DNA of 64,000 nt from Bacteroidales bacterium. GTDB taxonomy: Bacteria; Bacteroidota; Bacteroidia; Bacteroidales; UBA932. The notes under the pieces were generated by a model. That model did not search any database. It was given only the letters and a program-made list of their open reading frames with translations, and had not been told where the DNA came from. Position 1 is the first letter of the stretch. The number at the start of each line of letters is the position of its first letter. Below are positions 49,759 to 57,440 of the stretch, one piece after another. The stretch spans positions 1-64,000 of the forward strand of contig JAMPAT010000018.1 in NCBI GenBank assembly GCA_023667095.1, in the 5' to 3' direction. Position numbers and translations under genes: made by a program.

Positions 49759-51279
49759 ATGAAAGTTATAAATAATATCTTCAAGGCTCTGATGCCTTTA
49801 GCCTGTCTGCTGTCATGCACTCCTGACGGCGGCGAAAAAAATGAATATGTGCCTTTGGCTGTGGATGTCTCATCGCTGGAATTTACTGCTGATGGTGGAG
49901 GGCAGGTGTTTGGCGTAACTGCTTCGGAAAAAGTGTTTGTGGTACCGGGTGCAGACTGGATAAAGGTCTCTGCAGGAGGGGCCGACGAAAATATGAAATG
50001 GACAGTCTCTGTTGTCGCTGATGCAAATTCCTCGCGCGAGGAGAGGGCGACAAGGATTTCTGTCGTTGCAGGAGACGAGAAGAAATATGTGGATGTGAGG
50101 CAGGATGCTGTTGAACCGGCTCCAGGACCTCAGCCTCAAGACAATGCGGCATGGCAGGTGCTTGCAAGGCTCGGGATAGGATGGAATCTTGGGAACCACA
50201 TGGATTCACATGTTAACGGGACCGCGTCGGAGACAGCATGGGGCAATCCAAAGGCTACCCAGGAGACTTTCATCAGACTGAAGGCTGCCGGCTACAGCAC
50301 AGTAAGGATTCCTGTCACATGGCTTGGAAAGTTCGGCCTTGCCCCTGACTACAGAATTGATGAGGCTTGGCTTGAAAGGGTAGCTGAAATAGTCGGATAT
50401 GCAGAGAATGCCGGTCTGAATGCCATTGTGAATATGCACCATGACGGAGGGGACAGCCAATATTGGCTTGACATAAAGTCGGCTGCAGCGGACGCATCTG
50501 TACATGCTGAGATAATTGCGCAGATAAAGGCTATGTGGACACAGATTGCCACACGTTTCAAGGACAGCGGTGACTTCCTTGTTTTCGAGTCATTCAATGA
50601 AATCCATGACGGCGGATGGGGCTGGGGAGCCAACCTTACCGATGGAGGGAAGCAGTACAGGTGCCTCAATGAATGGAACCAGGCCTTTGTGGATGCCGTG
50701 CGTGCCACAGACGGAAACAACACATCGCGCTATCTGGCAGTTCCAGGCTATTGTACAAACCCGGATCTGACAATCGCAAATTTTGTAATGCCGGAGGATT
50801 CAGCAAAGGACAGGATAATTGTCGCTGTACATTATTATGACCCGAGTGAATATACCCTGACTGCAAAATATTCTGAATGGGGCAACACGGCCTCAGCCTC
50901 AAAAAAGGCTCCTGGCTCAGGTGAAGACCAGGTGACGGGGACATTTTCAAGGCTCTATGCCAAATTCATATCAGAAGGCATCCCTGTCTATATCGGCGAG
51001 ATGGGATGTGTGAACCGTGCAACGGAAAGTGAACAGAAATTCCAGCAGTATTGGTTCGAGTATGTGGTCAAGGCTGCGAAGACCTACGGGATGGCTCCAT
51101 TTGTCTGGGACAACGGGGCTGCCGGGGCTGGCGAAGAAAGGCATGCTTTCATCAACCATGGGACAGGTGAGTACTGCTCGGCAGGTGCAAAGGCTGCTGT
51201 GGAGGTGATGACACGTGCGATGAACAATGATGATGCTTCCTATACCCTTGAAAGCGTATATGAAAATGCCCCGAGGTAG
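49759..51279 (+). CDS. GH5_4-type endo-beta-glucanase with BACON domain, lipoprotein
   Basis: 506 residues from the ATG at 49759, giving MKVINNIFKALMPLACLLSC; an in-frame ATG at 49729 adds a polar stretch. Residues about 30-120 are a BACON domain (LEFTADGGGQVFGVTASEKV; YVDVRQDA), often a spacer on surface hydrolases. The GH5 barrel starts near GIGWNLGNHMDSH, a motif typical of subfamily 4. The acid/base is E281 in ESFNEIHD and the nucleophile is E414 in YIGEMG. GH5_4 enzymes act on beta-1,4-glucans including xyloglucan, cellulose and glucomannan. Here glucomannan is the likely target. Confidence 0.9.
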   Translation: MKVINNIFKALMPLACLLSCTPDGGEKNEYVPLAVDVSSLEFTADGGGQVFGVTASEKVFVVPGADWIKVSAGGADENMKWTVSVVADANSSREERATRISVVAGDEKKYVDVRQDAVEPAPGPQPQDNAAWQVLARLGIGWNLGNHMDSHVNGTASETAWGNPKATQETFIRLKAAGYSTVRIPVTWLGKFGLAPDYRIDEAWLERVAEIVGYAENAGLNAIVNMHHDGGDSQYWLDIKSAAADASVHAEIIAQIKAMWTQIATRFKDSGDFLVFESFNEIHDGGWGWGANLTDGGKQYRCLNEWNQAFVDAVRATDGNNTSRYLAVPGYCTNPDLTIANFVMPEDSAKDRIIVAVHYYDPSEYTLTAKYSEWGNTASASKKAPGSGEDQVTGTFSRLYAKFISEGIPVYIGEMGCVNRATESEQKFQQYWFEYVVKAAKTYGMAPFVWDNGAAGAGEERHAFINHGTGEYCSAGAKAAVEVMTRAMNNDDASYTLESVYENAPR

Positions 51280-51391
51280 GACACCTGCGGAATGTGTTGA
51301 CAGGGCTTCTGTGTGAGGCAAAAGAGATTTGTTAAAAGCTGTTTTGAGCCTTAGGACAACCCTCATGTTGAAAAATGAAATTTTGAAAAAT

Positions 51392-52492
51392 ATGGAATAT
51401 AATTTAAAAGCTATTATGGCAATCTGTGCTGCAGCAATGGCCGTTCCGGCCTGTTCGGACAAGAATATGCAATCTGCTCCAGCAGAGGAACTTCTTGGCA
51501 GAATTGAGTCCTGTGTGGAGCAGGGTAGGATAATGTATGGACATCAGGATGACCTGATGTATGGCCATAGCTGGCGTCTTGCCGATGATGCGCAGGAATA
51601 TGTACAGTCGGATGTAAAGGATGTATGCGGCTCATATCCTTCCGTTTATGGACTTGACCTCGGTGGCATAGAATTAGGGAATGAACGTAACCTTGACGGC
51701 AACCTTTTCACACAGATGCGCTCTTCCGCAGTTGCCCATCATCAGCGTGGCGGCATAGTCACATTCTCGTGGCATCCGCGCAATCCCTTGACAGGTGGCG
51801 ATGCCTGGGACATCTCCTCTGACAAGGTTGTTGAATCAATTCTTGAGGGCGGAGAAAGACATGAGGTATTCATGGAATGGCTCTCTCGTGCTGCCGATTA
51901 TCTCAAATCATTCAGGACAGATGACGGCAAGGCTGTGCCGGTTATTTTCCGCCCTTGGCACGAACATACCGGAAGCTGGTTCTGGTGGGGACGCGAACTT
52001 TGCAGCGTTGAGCAGTACAGGGCCTTGTGGGAGATGACCTATAGATACATGAATGATGAACGCGGCCTGGACAACCTGGTCTGGGCCTATTCCCCTGGAG
52101 CCGGTGGAGTGACTGAGGAAATATATATGGAAAGATGGCCGGGAGGCAGCATGGTGGACATGATAGGTGTGGACTGTTACCAGTATGGCTCTGCGGAGCA
52201 GTATGCCGCAGAACTCCGTAACGCTCTTGACATAATGGCTGCCATAGGAAAGGAACATGGGAAAATTATGGCCTTGACGGAGACCGGATATGAGGGAATT
52301 CCTGATGCCGGATGGTGGACAGGGACACTGTATCCTGCTTTGAAGGATTATCCTGTTGCATACGTGCTTACCTGGAGGAATGCGAGTGACATGCCGGGAC
52401 ATTTCTATGCACCTTACCCCGGACAGGAGTCGGCTGATGACTTCAAGGCCTTTGCCGGCCAGGACGGAGTGGTCATGCTTCAGACCCGTTGA
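51392..52492 (+). CDS. GH26 beta-mannanase or mannobiohydrolase, lipoprotein
   Basis: 366 residues from the ATG at 51392 (MEYNLKAIMAICAAAMAVPAC), earlier ATGs being in a hydrophilic extension. Lipidated cysteine at about 21. The GH26 barrel follows directly, without an accessory domain. The acid/base is E191 in FRPWHEHTGSWFWWG and the nucleophile is E297 in ALTETGYEG. MYGHQDDLMYGH (about 49-60) is characteristic of the group of Bacteroidetes GH26 enzymes that includes periplasmic exo-acting mannobiohydrolases, so release of mannobiose for the epimerase/GH130 pathway is plausible. Exo versus endo action is not proven by the sequence. Confidence 0.92.
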   Translation: MEYNLKAIMAICAAAMAVPACSDKNMQSAPAEELLGRIESCVEQGRIMYGHQDDLMYGHSWRLADDAQEYVQSDVKDVCGSYPSVYGLDLGGIELGNERNLDGNLFTQMRSSAVAHHQRGGIVTFSWHPRNPLTGGDAWDISSDKVVESILEGGERHEVFMEWLSRAADYLKSFRTDDGKAVPVIFRPWHEHTGSWFWWGRELCSVEQYRALWEMTYRYMNDERGLDNLVWAYSPGAGGVTEEIYMERWPGGSMVDMIGVDCYQYGSAEQYAAELRNALDIMAAIGKEHGKIMALTETGYEGIPDAGWWTGTLYPALKDYPVAYVLTWRNASDMPGHFYAPYPGQESADDFKAFAGQDGVVMLQTR

Positions 52493-52538
52493 TAATGAAT
52501 TATAGCAATTATAGGTAATAAAATAAAAACAAGATAAC

Positions 52539-53693
52539 ATGACATTCGATGAAAGAAAGGAGTGGCTCATCAATGAGCATGAGGCCCTCATAACCAGAAA
52601 AAACGAAGCAATAGAAGGAAACGGCGTCTATGAACGCTACAGAAACCCTATACTCACAGGCGACCATGCGCCGCTTGCCTGGAGATATGATTTCAACAGG
52701 GAGAGGAACCCATACCTTATGGAAAGGTTCGGGATACATGCCGCATTCAACGCCGGTGCAATCAAGTGGAATGGCAGATATCTGCTTGTAGTGCGTGTCG
52801 AGGCAGCTGACCGCAAGTCATTCTTCGCTGTGGCAGAAAGCCCGGATGGGGTTGACAACTTCCGTTTCTGGGACCGTCCTGTAACGATGCCTGAATATGG
52901 CGAGCCTGCAACAAATGTCTACGACATGCGTCTGACAGCGCATGAGGACGGATGGGTCTACGGTATATTCTGCGTAGAGCGCAAAGACTCTTCTGCAGCC
53001 CCTGGAGACCTTTCTTCCGCTGTCGCAGCTGCCGGAGTGGCAAGGACTAAGGATTTTGTCAACTGGGAAAGGCTTCCTGACATGAAATCTTCATCACAGC
53101 AGCGCAATGTTGTCCTGCATCCTGAATTTGTGGACGGCAAATATGCCCTCTACACACGTCCGCAGGACGGTTTCATTGATGCCGGCAACGGTGGCGGAAT
53201 CGGCTGGGCACTTGTCGACAGCATGGAGAATGTTGAAATCCGGGATGAGAAAATCATAAGCCTGCGCCATTACCATACAATCCGTGAGGTGAAGAACGGT
53301 GAGGGACCTCATCCGATAAAGACAGACAGGGGATGGCTGCATCTTGCCCATGGAGTGAGGGGATGTGCTTCCGGGCTGAGATATGTCCTGTACATGTACA
53401 TGACTTCACTCGAAGACCCTACTGAGGTGATTGCTGAACCTGCCGGATTCTTCATGGCCCCTGAGGGTGAGGAGTTTATCGGTGATGTGATGAATGTGCT
53501 GTTTGCCAACGGATGGATTGCAGACGAGGACGGCAAGGTGTTCATCTACTATGCTTCGAGCGACACAAGGATGCATGTCGCCACGTCCACTGTGAACAGG
53601 CTGGTTGACTATTGCATGAACACGGAACCGGATGGCCTGACTACCGGAGAGACAGTAAGGCGACTGAACGGACTCATCAGCAGAAACCTCTGA
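52539..53693 (+). CDS. GH130 4-O-beta-D-mannosyl-D-glucose phosphorylase
   Basis: 384 residues, close to the length of the Bacteroides enzyme of this function. No signal peptide, so cytoplasmic. Five-bladed propeller with D129 in VYDMRLTAHEDG as the catalytic acid (the corresponding residue in the characterised B. fragilis enzyme is D131). N-terminal RYRNPILTGDHAPLAWRYD and the SLRHYHTIREVKNGEGPHPI segment are typical of subgroup GH130_1. The reaction is mannosyl-glucose plus phosphate giving mannose 1-phosphate and glucose. It works with the epimerase at 31833, and the adjacent symporter probably supplies the disaccharide. Confidence 0.93.
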   Translation: MTFDERKEWLINEHEALITRKNEAIEGNGVYERYRNPILTGDHAPLAWRYDFNRERNPYLMERFGIHAAFNAGAIKWNGRYLLVVRVEAADRKSFFAVAESPDGVDNFRFWDRPVTMPEYGEPATNVYDMRLTAHEDGWVYGIFCVERKDSSAAPGDLSSAVAAAGVARTKDFVNWERLPDMKSSSQQRNVVLHPEFVDGKYALYTRPQDGFIDAGNGGGIGWALVDSMENVEIRDEKIISLRHYHTIREVKNGEGPHPIKTDRGWLHLAHGVRGCASGLRYVLYMYMTSLEDPTEVIAEPAGFFMAPEGEEFIGDVMNVLFANGWIADEDGKVFIYYASSDTRMHVATSTVNRLVDYCMNTEPDGLTTGETVRRLNGLISRNL

Positions 53694-53697
53694 TCAT

Positions 53698-53790
53698 GGT
53701 TTCGCAAGGCAAGTTTATGGCCCGTATGTCTGAGTTATTTTGTAACTTGCAGCGGATTTTGGCGACAAAATCCTGAAAACTTGCGAAACT
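53698..53790 (+). ncRNA. Candidate structured RNA, possible three-way junction
   Basis: Closing stem: 53698-53708 pairs with 53780-53790 (11 base pairs, one G-T). Directly inside, 53709-53715 (GCAAGTT) pairs with 53744-53750 (AACTTGC). Three bases later 53754-53761 (GGATTTTG) pairs perfectly with 53766-53773 (CAAAATCC) around GCGA, a GNRA-type loop. GCAAG occurs twice in tandem (53704-53713) and CTTGC twice (53746-53750, 53780-53784), so a second, mutually exclusive pairing is possible. It lies between the GH130 stop and the symporter ATG at 53822. A cis-regulatory element or a processing structure are both possible. Confidence 0.45.
53760..53770 (+). repeat. TGGCGACAAAA, copy 1
   Basis: First of three identical 11-base words in the gaps of this operon. 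Here it spans the loop and 3' strand of the second hairpin of the candidate RNA. Confidence 0.5.
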
Positions 53791-53821
53791 TTTTATTGCT
53801 ATAAACTAAACTACAAACCAA

Positions 53822-55252
53822 ATGACTGAAAACAATACTGTCGCAGCTGCACCGAAAGCTCCTCTTATCCAGAAGATTGGATATGGCTTTGGAGATATGT
53901 CCTCATCCATGTTCTGGAAAATCTTCACGGCCTATCTTCCGTTCTTCTACTCGACAATCTTCGGGCTGAGCCTTGTCGATGCGACTTTCCTTATGCTCAT
54001 AACACGTATCTGGGATGCCATATCAGACCCGATGATGGGTGTGATTGCCGACAGGACTTCCACAAGATGGGGCAAATACAGGCCTTATCTCCTGTGGATT
54101 GCCATACCTTTCGCTGTTGCCGGAATCCTGCTGTTCACAACTCCTGACGTTGTTTACGGCGGCAAGAGGGTATGGGCATACGTGACCTACATCCTCATGA
54201 TGACCGTCTATACTGCCATCAATGTGCCTTACGGGGCGATGCTCGGTGTGATGACATCTGACTCAGACGAGAAGACCGTGTTCTCCTCTTTCCGCATGTT
54301 CTTCGCATACGCCGGAAGCTTCATCGTGCTTGCCGGATGGGAGCCTCTCTGCAAAGTTTTCAACAGGATGCAGGGAATAGAGGGGAATGTCAATGACCCG
54401 GCTTCATGGCAGTACGCCATGATAGTTGTGGCAATCTGCTGCGCAGTGCTTTTCTGTCTCACTTTTGCCCTTACAAGGGAGACTGTGAAGACTGAGAAAA
54501 AGGAGACTTCCGTTGTCGCTGACCTTGGCTCTCTCCTGAAAAACTCACCTTGGTGGATTCTTCTCGGAGGAGTGCTGTTCTTCAATTTCTTCAATGCAGT
54601 GCGCTATACTGTAGGCCCGTTCTTCTTTGCAAGCATAATCGGTGACGGTGCCACTCTCAGCTTCTTCTCGACCGAGTTCCTGTTCTATGCCGGAATCTTC
54701 TTCGCTGTCGGTGAGGTCGCAAATATGGCCGGTGTCGCCATGACCCCTATGATTACAAGGATGATAGGCAAGAAGAGCACATTCATGGCCTGCCTTATCC
54801 TCCTCATTGTCCTGAGTTCTGCATTCTTCTTTGTGCCTTGCACAACGGCCGGATATTGGATGATGATGCTTCTCCAGGTAGTGATTTCCATTCTGACAGG
54901 TATCGTGTCCCCTCTTGTCTGGAGCATGTATGCTGACATTGCAGACTATGCCGAACTGAAATTCAACACTGTCTCGACCGGCCTTATCTTCTCGTCTTCA
55001 TCAATGGCGCAGAAGTTCGGAGGAGCAATCGGAGGCTCCGCAGTTACTGCAATCCTTGCAGCAGTGGGCTACAGCACAGTCGCAGGTGCAGTCCAGACCG
55101 AGTCCGCCCTCACATGGGTACGTGCGATTATGAGCTTTGTCCCAGCCGGAGTGGCAGCCCTTTCACTGGTCTTCATAACCCTTTATCCTTTGACCACAAA
55201 GCGTATGAAGGAAATCCAGTCGCAGCTCGAAATCCGTCGCTCAAAGGCATAG
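53822..55252 (+). CDS. GPH-family sugar:cation symporter (MFS)
   Basis: 476 residues with about twelve membrane helices. The glycoside-pentoside-hexuronide family is recognised from IGYGFGDMSSSMFWK, the loop RIWDAISDPMMGVIADRTS followed by RWGKYRPYLLW, and the later VVSILTGIVSPLVWSMYADIADYAE-like segment around residues 355-380. It probably carries mannobiose, mannosyl-glucose or cellobiose across the inner membrane to the epimerase, GH130 and GH94 enzymes. It follows the GH130 gene after a 128-base structured gap. Confidence 0.9.
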   Translation: MTENNTVAAAPKAPLIQKIGYGFGDMSSSMFWKIFTAYLPFFYSTIFGLSLVDATFLMLITRIWDAISDPMMGVIADRTSTRWGKYRPYLLWIAIPFAVAGILLFTTPDVVYGGKRVWAYVTYILMMTVYTAINVPYGAMLGVMTSDSDEKTVFSSFRMFFAYAGSFIVLAGWEPLCKVFNRMQGIEGNVNDPASWQYAMIVVAICCAVLFCLTFALTRETVKTEKKETSVVADLGSLLKNSPWWILLGGVLFFNFFNAVRYTVGPFFFASIIGDGATLSFFSTEFLFYAGIFFAVGEVANMAGVAMTPMITRMIGKKSTFMACLILLIVLSSAFFFVPCTTAGYWMMMLLQVVISILTGIVSPLVWSMYADIADYAELKFNTVSTGLIFSSSSMAQKFGGAIGGSAVTAILAAVGYSTVAGAVQTESALTWVRAIMSFVPAGVAALSLVFITLYPLTTKRMKEIQSQLEIRRSKA

Positions 55253-55281
55253 GTATTTTTCTGTATTGAACTCAATGGGCC

Positions 55282-55345
55282 TGCCCGGCCGTGTGGCGAC
55301 AAAACTGATGGCGAACTGATTTTGACCGCTCCTTTTGGCCGGGCA
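55282..55345 (+). terminator. Long-range inverted repeat after the symporter gene
   Basis: TGCCCGGCC (55282-55290) and GGCCGGGCA (55337-55345) pair perfectly around 46 bases. The interior contains CAAAA (55300-55304) and TTTTG (55320-55324). No T run follows, so it may be a processing or attenuation structure rather than a simple terminator. Confidence 0.4.
55294..55304 (+). repeat. TGGCGACAAAA, copy 2
   Basis: Second copy of the 11-base word, inside the inverted repeat after the symporter gene. Confidence 0.5.
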
Positions 55346-55429
55346 TAGGGCTTCCTCATACCTTTTTGACAGCATTTTACGCATGCCGGCAATGAAACTA
55401 TAACCACATTATACACTAAAGATAAAGCT

Positions 55430-55817
55430 ATGAAACATTGTTTTAAACTTGCAGCCTTTAGCCTGCTTGTGCTATCGTGCCAAGAACCTGCGATAACACT
55501 GGACATAATGATGACCAGGAAGAGAAAATTCCAGATGTTACAGAGCCGGAGATTCCTGCAGGAGACTATTTTATACGGTTTGATACAGAAACAATAGCCA
55601 GCAATGATGGCAATGGAGGAAAGTGGATAGTCAAGGCTGGAAGGGATGAGGATATGAATGCGTGTTTTCTTGGCCGTGTAGTTGTTGAACCGCAAATAGT
55701 GAAGTTTTCGGATTTCCTGAGACAGGCCAGAAGCGGTATAACGTCAGCCTTATGTTCTTTCCGGAAGACGAAAATTCAAAATATCTATTCGGCGAGGTGT
55801 TCCTGACGATTGAATAA
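55430..55817 (+). pseudogene. Frameshifted small lipoprotein gene
   Basis: An ATG at 55430 encodes a clear lipoprotein leader, MKHCFKLAAFSLLVLSCQEP. After about residue 20 the sensible frame shifts to one reading CDNTGHNDDQEEKIPDV and then IPAGDYFIRFDTETIASNDG (to about 55740). The ending MFFPEDENSKYLFGEVFLTI with stop TAA at 55815 is in the third frame. Two same-direction frameshifts in under 400 bases indicate a decayed gene, originally about 125 residues and perhaps a single immunoglobulin-like domain. I do not recognise the family. Its place after the symporter suggests it was a small glycan-binding or accessory lipoprotein. Confidence 0.55.
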
Positions 55818-55836
55818 GCATAAATAGCGAAGTCCA

Positions 55837-55847
55837 TGGCGACAAAA
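55837..55847 (+). repeat. TGGCGACAAAA, copy 3
   Basis: Third copy, 16 bases before the GH5_2 start codon. Confidence 0.5.
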
Positions 55848-55863
55848 TAGTTAACACATAGAT

Positions 55864-56808
55864 ATGAAAATTTTAAATTTTGCAATTGCAGCAATGCTGC
55901 TCCTGTTTTCCTGCGGCAGGGCGGAAGTTATCCCACAGGTAGAAAGGCTCCATGTCGATGGCACCGCCTTAGTGAATGAATCCGGAGAACCGGTGCAGCT
56001 CAGGGGCGTAAGCCTCGGTTGGCATAACCTGTGGCCACGCTTCTACAACGAGGGGGCCGTGAAGACCCTTTCCCGGGACTGGAAGGCCGATGTTGTCAGG
56101 GCTGCCATAGGTGTTGAACTTGACGGAGGCTACTGTGATTTCCCAGAGGAGGCCATAGCTGCTGCACAGGTTGTTGCCGATGCCGCAATCCGGGAGGGAA
56201 AATATGTGATAATAGACTGGCATTCGCATTCTCTCCGCCTGGACGAGGCCAGGGAGTTCTTTACAATAATGGCAAACCGCTACAAGGGTGTGCCGAATGT
56301 GATTTATGAACTTTTTAACGAACCTGTTGAGGATTCATGGGCAGATCTGAAAGCATATCATATTGGCCTGATTGAACTTATAAGGTCAATTGATCCGTCA
56401 GAACCTGTGATTTTAGCAGGATGCCCGCATTGGGACCAGGACATACATCTTGCCGCAGATGACCCTATTGTGGGATATGCCAATGTGATGTACACCCTGC
56501 ATTTCTACGCCGGGACACACAAGGAATATCTTCGCGAAAGGGGAGACTATGCCCTTGCAAAGGGGCTTCCTGTCTTTGTCTCGGAATGTGGCGGTATGGG
56601 TGCTGACGGTGATGGAGCACTGGATGTGGAGTCATTCAATGAATGGGTGTCATGGATGGATGAGCGTGGCCTGAGCTATGCAATGTGGTCACTCTCAGAC
56701 AAGCTGGAAACCTGCTCGATGCTCACTCCGTTCGTAACATCCGAAGGCCCATGGCCGGATGAATACATCAAGCCCTGGGGACGCCTTGTCCGCCAGACTT
56801 TGAACTAA
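55864..56808 (+). CDS. GH5_2-type endo-beta-1,4-glucanase, lipoprotein
   Basis: 314 residues. Lipobox FSC (cysteine about 17). The rest is a bare GH5 barrel resembling subfamily 2 cellulases: VQLRGVSLGWHNLWPRFYN near the start, IIDWHSH, acid/base E153 in ELFNEPVED and nucleophile E241 in VSECGGMG, then AMWSLSDK. It should cut beta-1,4-glucan or glucose-rich parts of glucomannan in the periplasm or at the surface, yielding oligosaccharides that end as cellobiose for GH94. It is compact compared with the GH5_4 enzyme at 49759. The LOG-family gene starts 13 bases after its stop. Confidence 0.9.
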   Translation: MKILNFAIAAMLLLFSCGRAEVIPQVERLHVDGTALVNESGEPVQLRGVSLGWHNLWPRFYNEGAVKTLSRDWKADVVRAAIGVELDGGYCDFPEEAIAAAQVVADAAIREGKYVIIDWHSHSLRLDEAREFFTIMANRYKGVPNVIYELFNEPVEDSWADLKAYHIGLIELIRSIDPSEPVILAGCPHWDQDIHLAADDPIVGYANVMYTLHFYAGTHKEYLRERGDYALAKGLPVFVSECGGMGADGDGALDVESFNEWVSWMDERGLSYAMWSLSDKLETCSMLTPFVTSEGPWPDEYIKPWGRLVRQTLN

Positions 56809-56821
56809 AAAAGGTAAGAAT

Positions 56822-57394
56822 ATGAAAATAGCAGTATATCTTGGGTCAAAGCCCGGAAATGATGAAAAATATATGAGGAATGCATTCCTGCTGGGCAAAT
56901 TGCTGGCAGAGGCCGGGGCGGAAATCATCTATGGCGGTGCGAAGGTCGGCACAATGGGGGCATTGGCGCGTGGTGCAGCTGAAGCCGGCGGCAAAATAAC
57001 GGGCGTGTTCCCAATAGGATTCAAAGGCAAGGCCGAAGTTGCTGCAGCAGGTATAGAAGTCATCGAGAAAGGGAACGGATATGCCGGATATACACTGATT
57101 GAGACCGAAAATTTCGATGACCGTATCAGGACGATGGAGACTCTTGCAGATGCCTGCATCATACTTCCCGGAAGCTGCGGGACCATGCACGAATTTTTCT
57201 CATGGCATGAAGGCCGGGCCATCGGAAGGCACAAAAAGAAAACCGCGATACTCAACACAGACGGCTACTACGACCCTCTCATTGCCCTGTTCAGAAACAT
57301 GGTCACAGCCGGCTTCACCTCAAATGACGACCTTGATTCCCTTATAGTCACCTCCACCCCCGAAGAGCTCGTGGCCCTTCTGCTGGAAGACTGA
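56822..57394 (+). CDS. LOG-family (TIGR00730) nucleotide 5'-monophosphate phosphoribohydrolase-like protein
   Basis: 190 residues. A Rossmann-like fold with IIYGGAKVGTMGALA (36-49), R101/R103 in DDRIRTM, and PGSCGTMHE (116-124) corresponding to the family motif PGGxGTxxE, with Ser replacing the second Gly. E124 and the arginine are kept, so it is likely active. LOG proteins release the base from nucleotide monophosphates (cytokinin precursors in plants, AMP and others in bacteria). Bacterial physiological roles are often unclear. No link to mannan metabolism is evident. It is placed 13 bases after the GH5_2 gene and ends before a separate promoter. Confidence 0.85.
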   Translation: MKIAVYLGSKPGNDEKYMRNAFLLGKLLAEAGAEIIYGGAKVGTMGALARGAAEAGGKITGVFPIGFKGKAEVAAAGIEVIEKGNGYAGYTLIETENFDDRIRTMETLADACIILPGSCGTMHEFFSWHEGRAIGRHKKKTAILNTDGYYDPLIALFRNMVTAGFTSNDDLDSLIVTSTPEELVALLLED

Positions 57395-57410
57395 TGGTAT
57401 TCAGATTTTG

Positions 57411-57428
57411 TTATCTTTGTAAAGATAA
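57411..57428 (+). promoter_or_regulatory. Palindromic operator overlapping a -7 box
   Basis: TTATCTTT-GT-AAAGATAA is a perfect 18-base palindrome. It contains TATCTTTG (57412-57419), a TAnnTTTG -7 box, and ends 13 bases before the ATG of the winged-helix ATPase gene. The arrangement suits autoregulation by the encoded protein. No good -33 box is seen. Confidence 0.55.
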
Positions 57429-57440
57429 AAGTTATACAAT

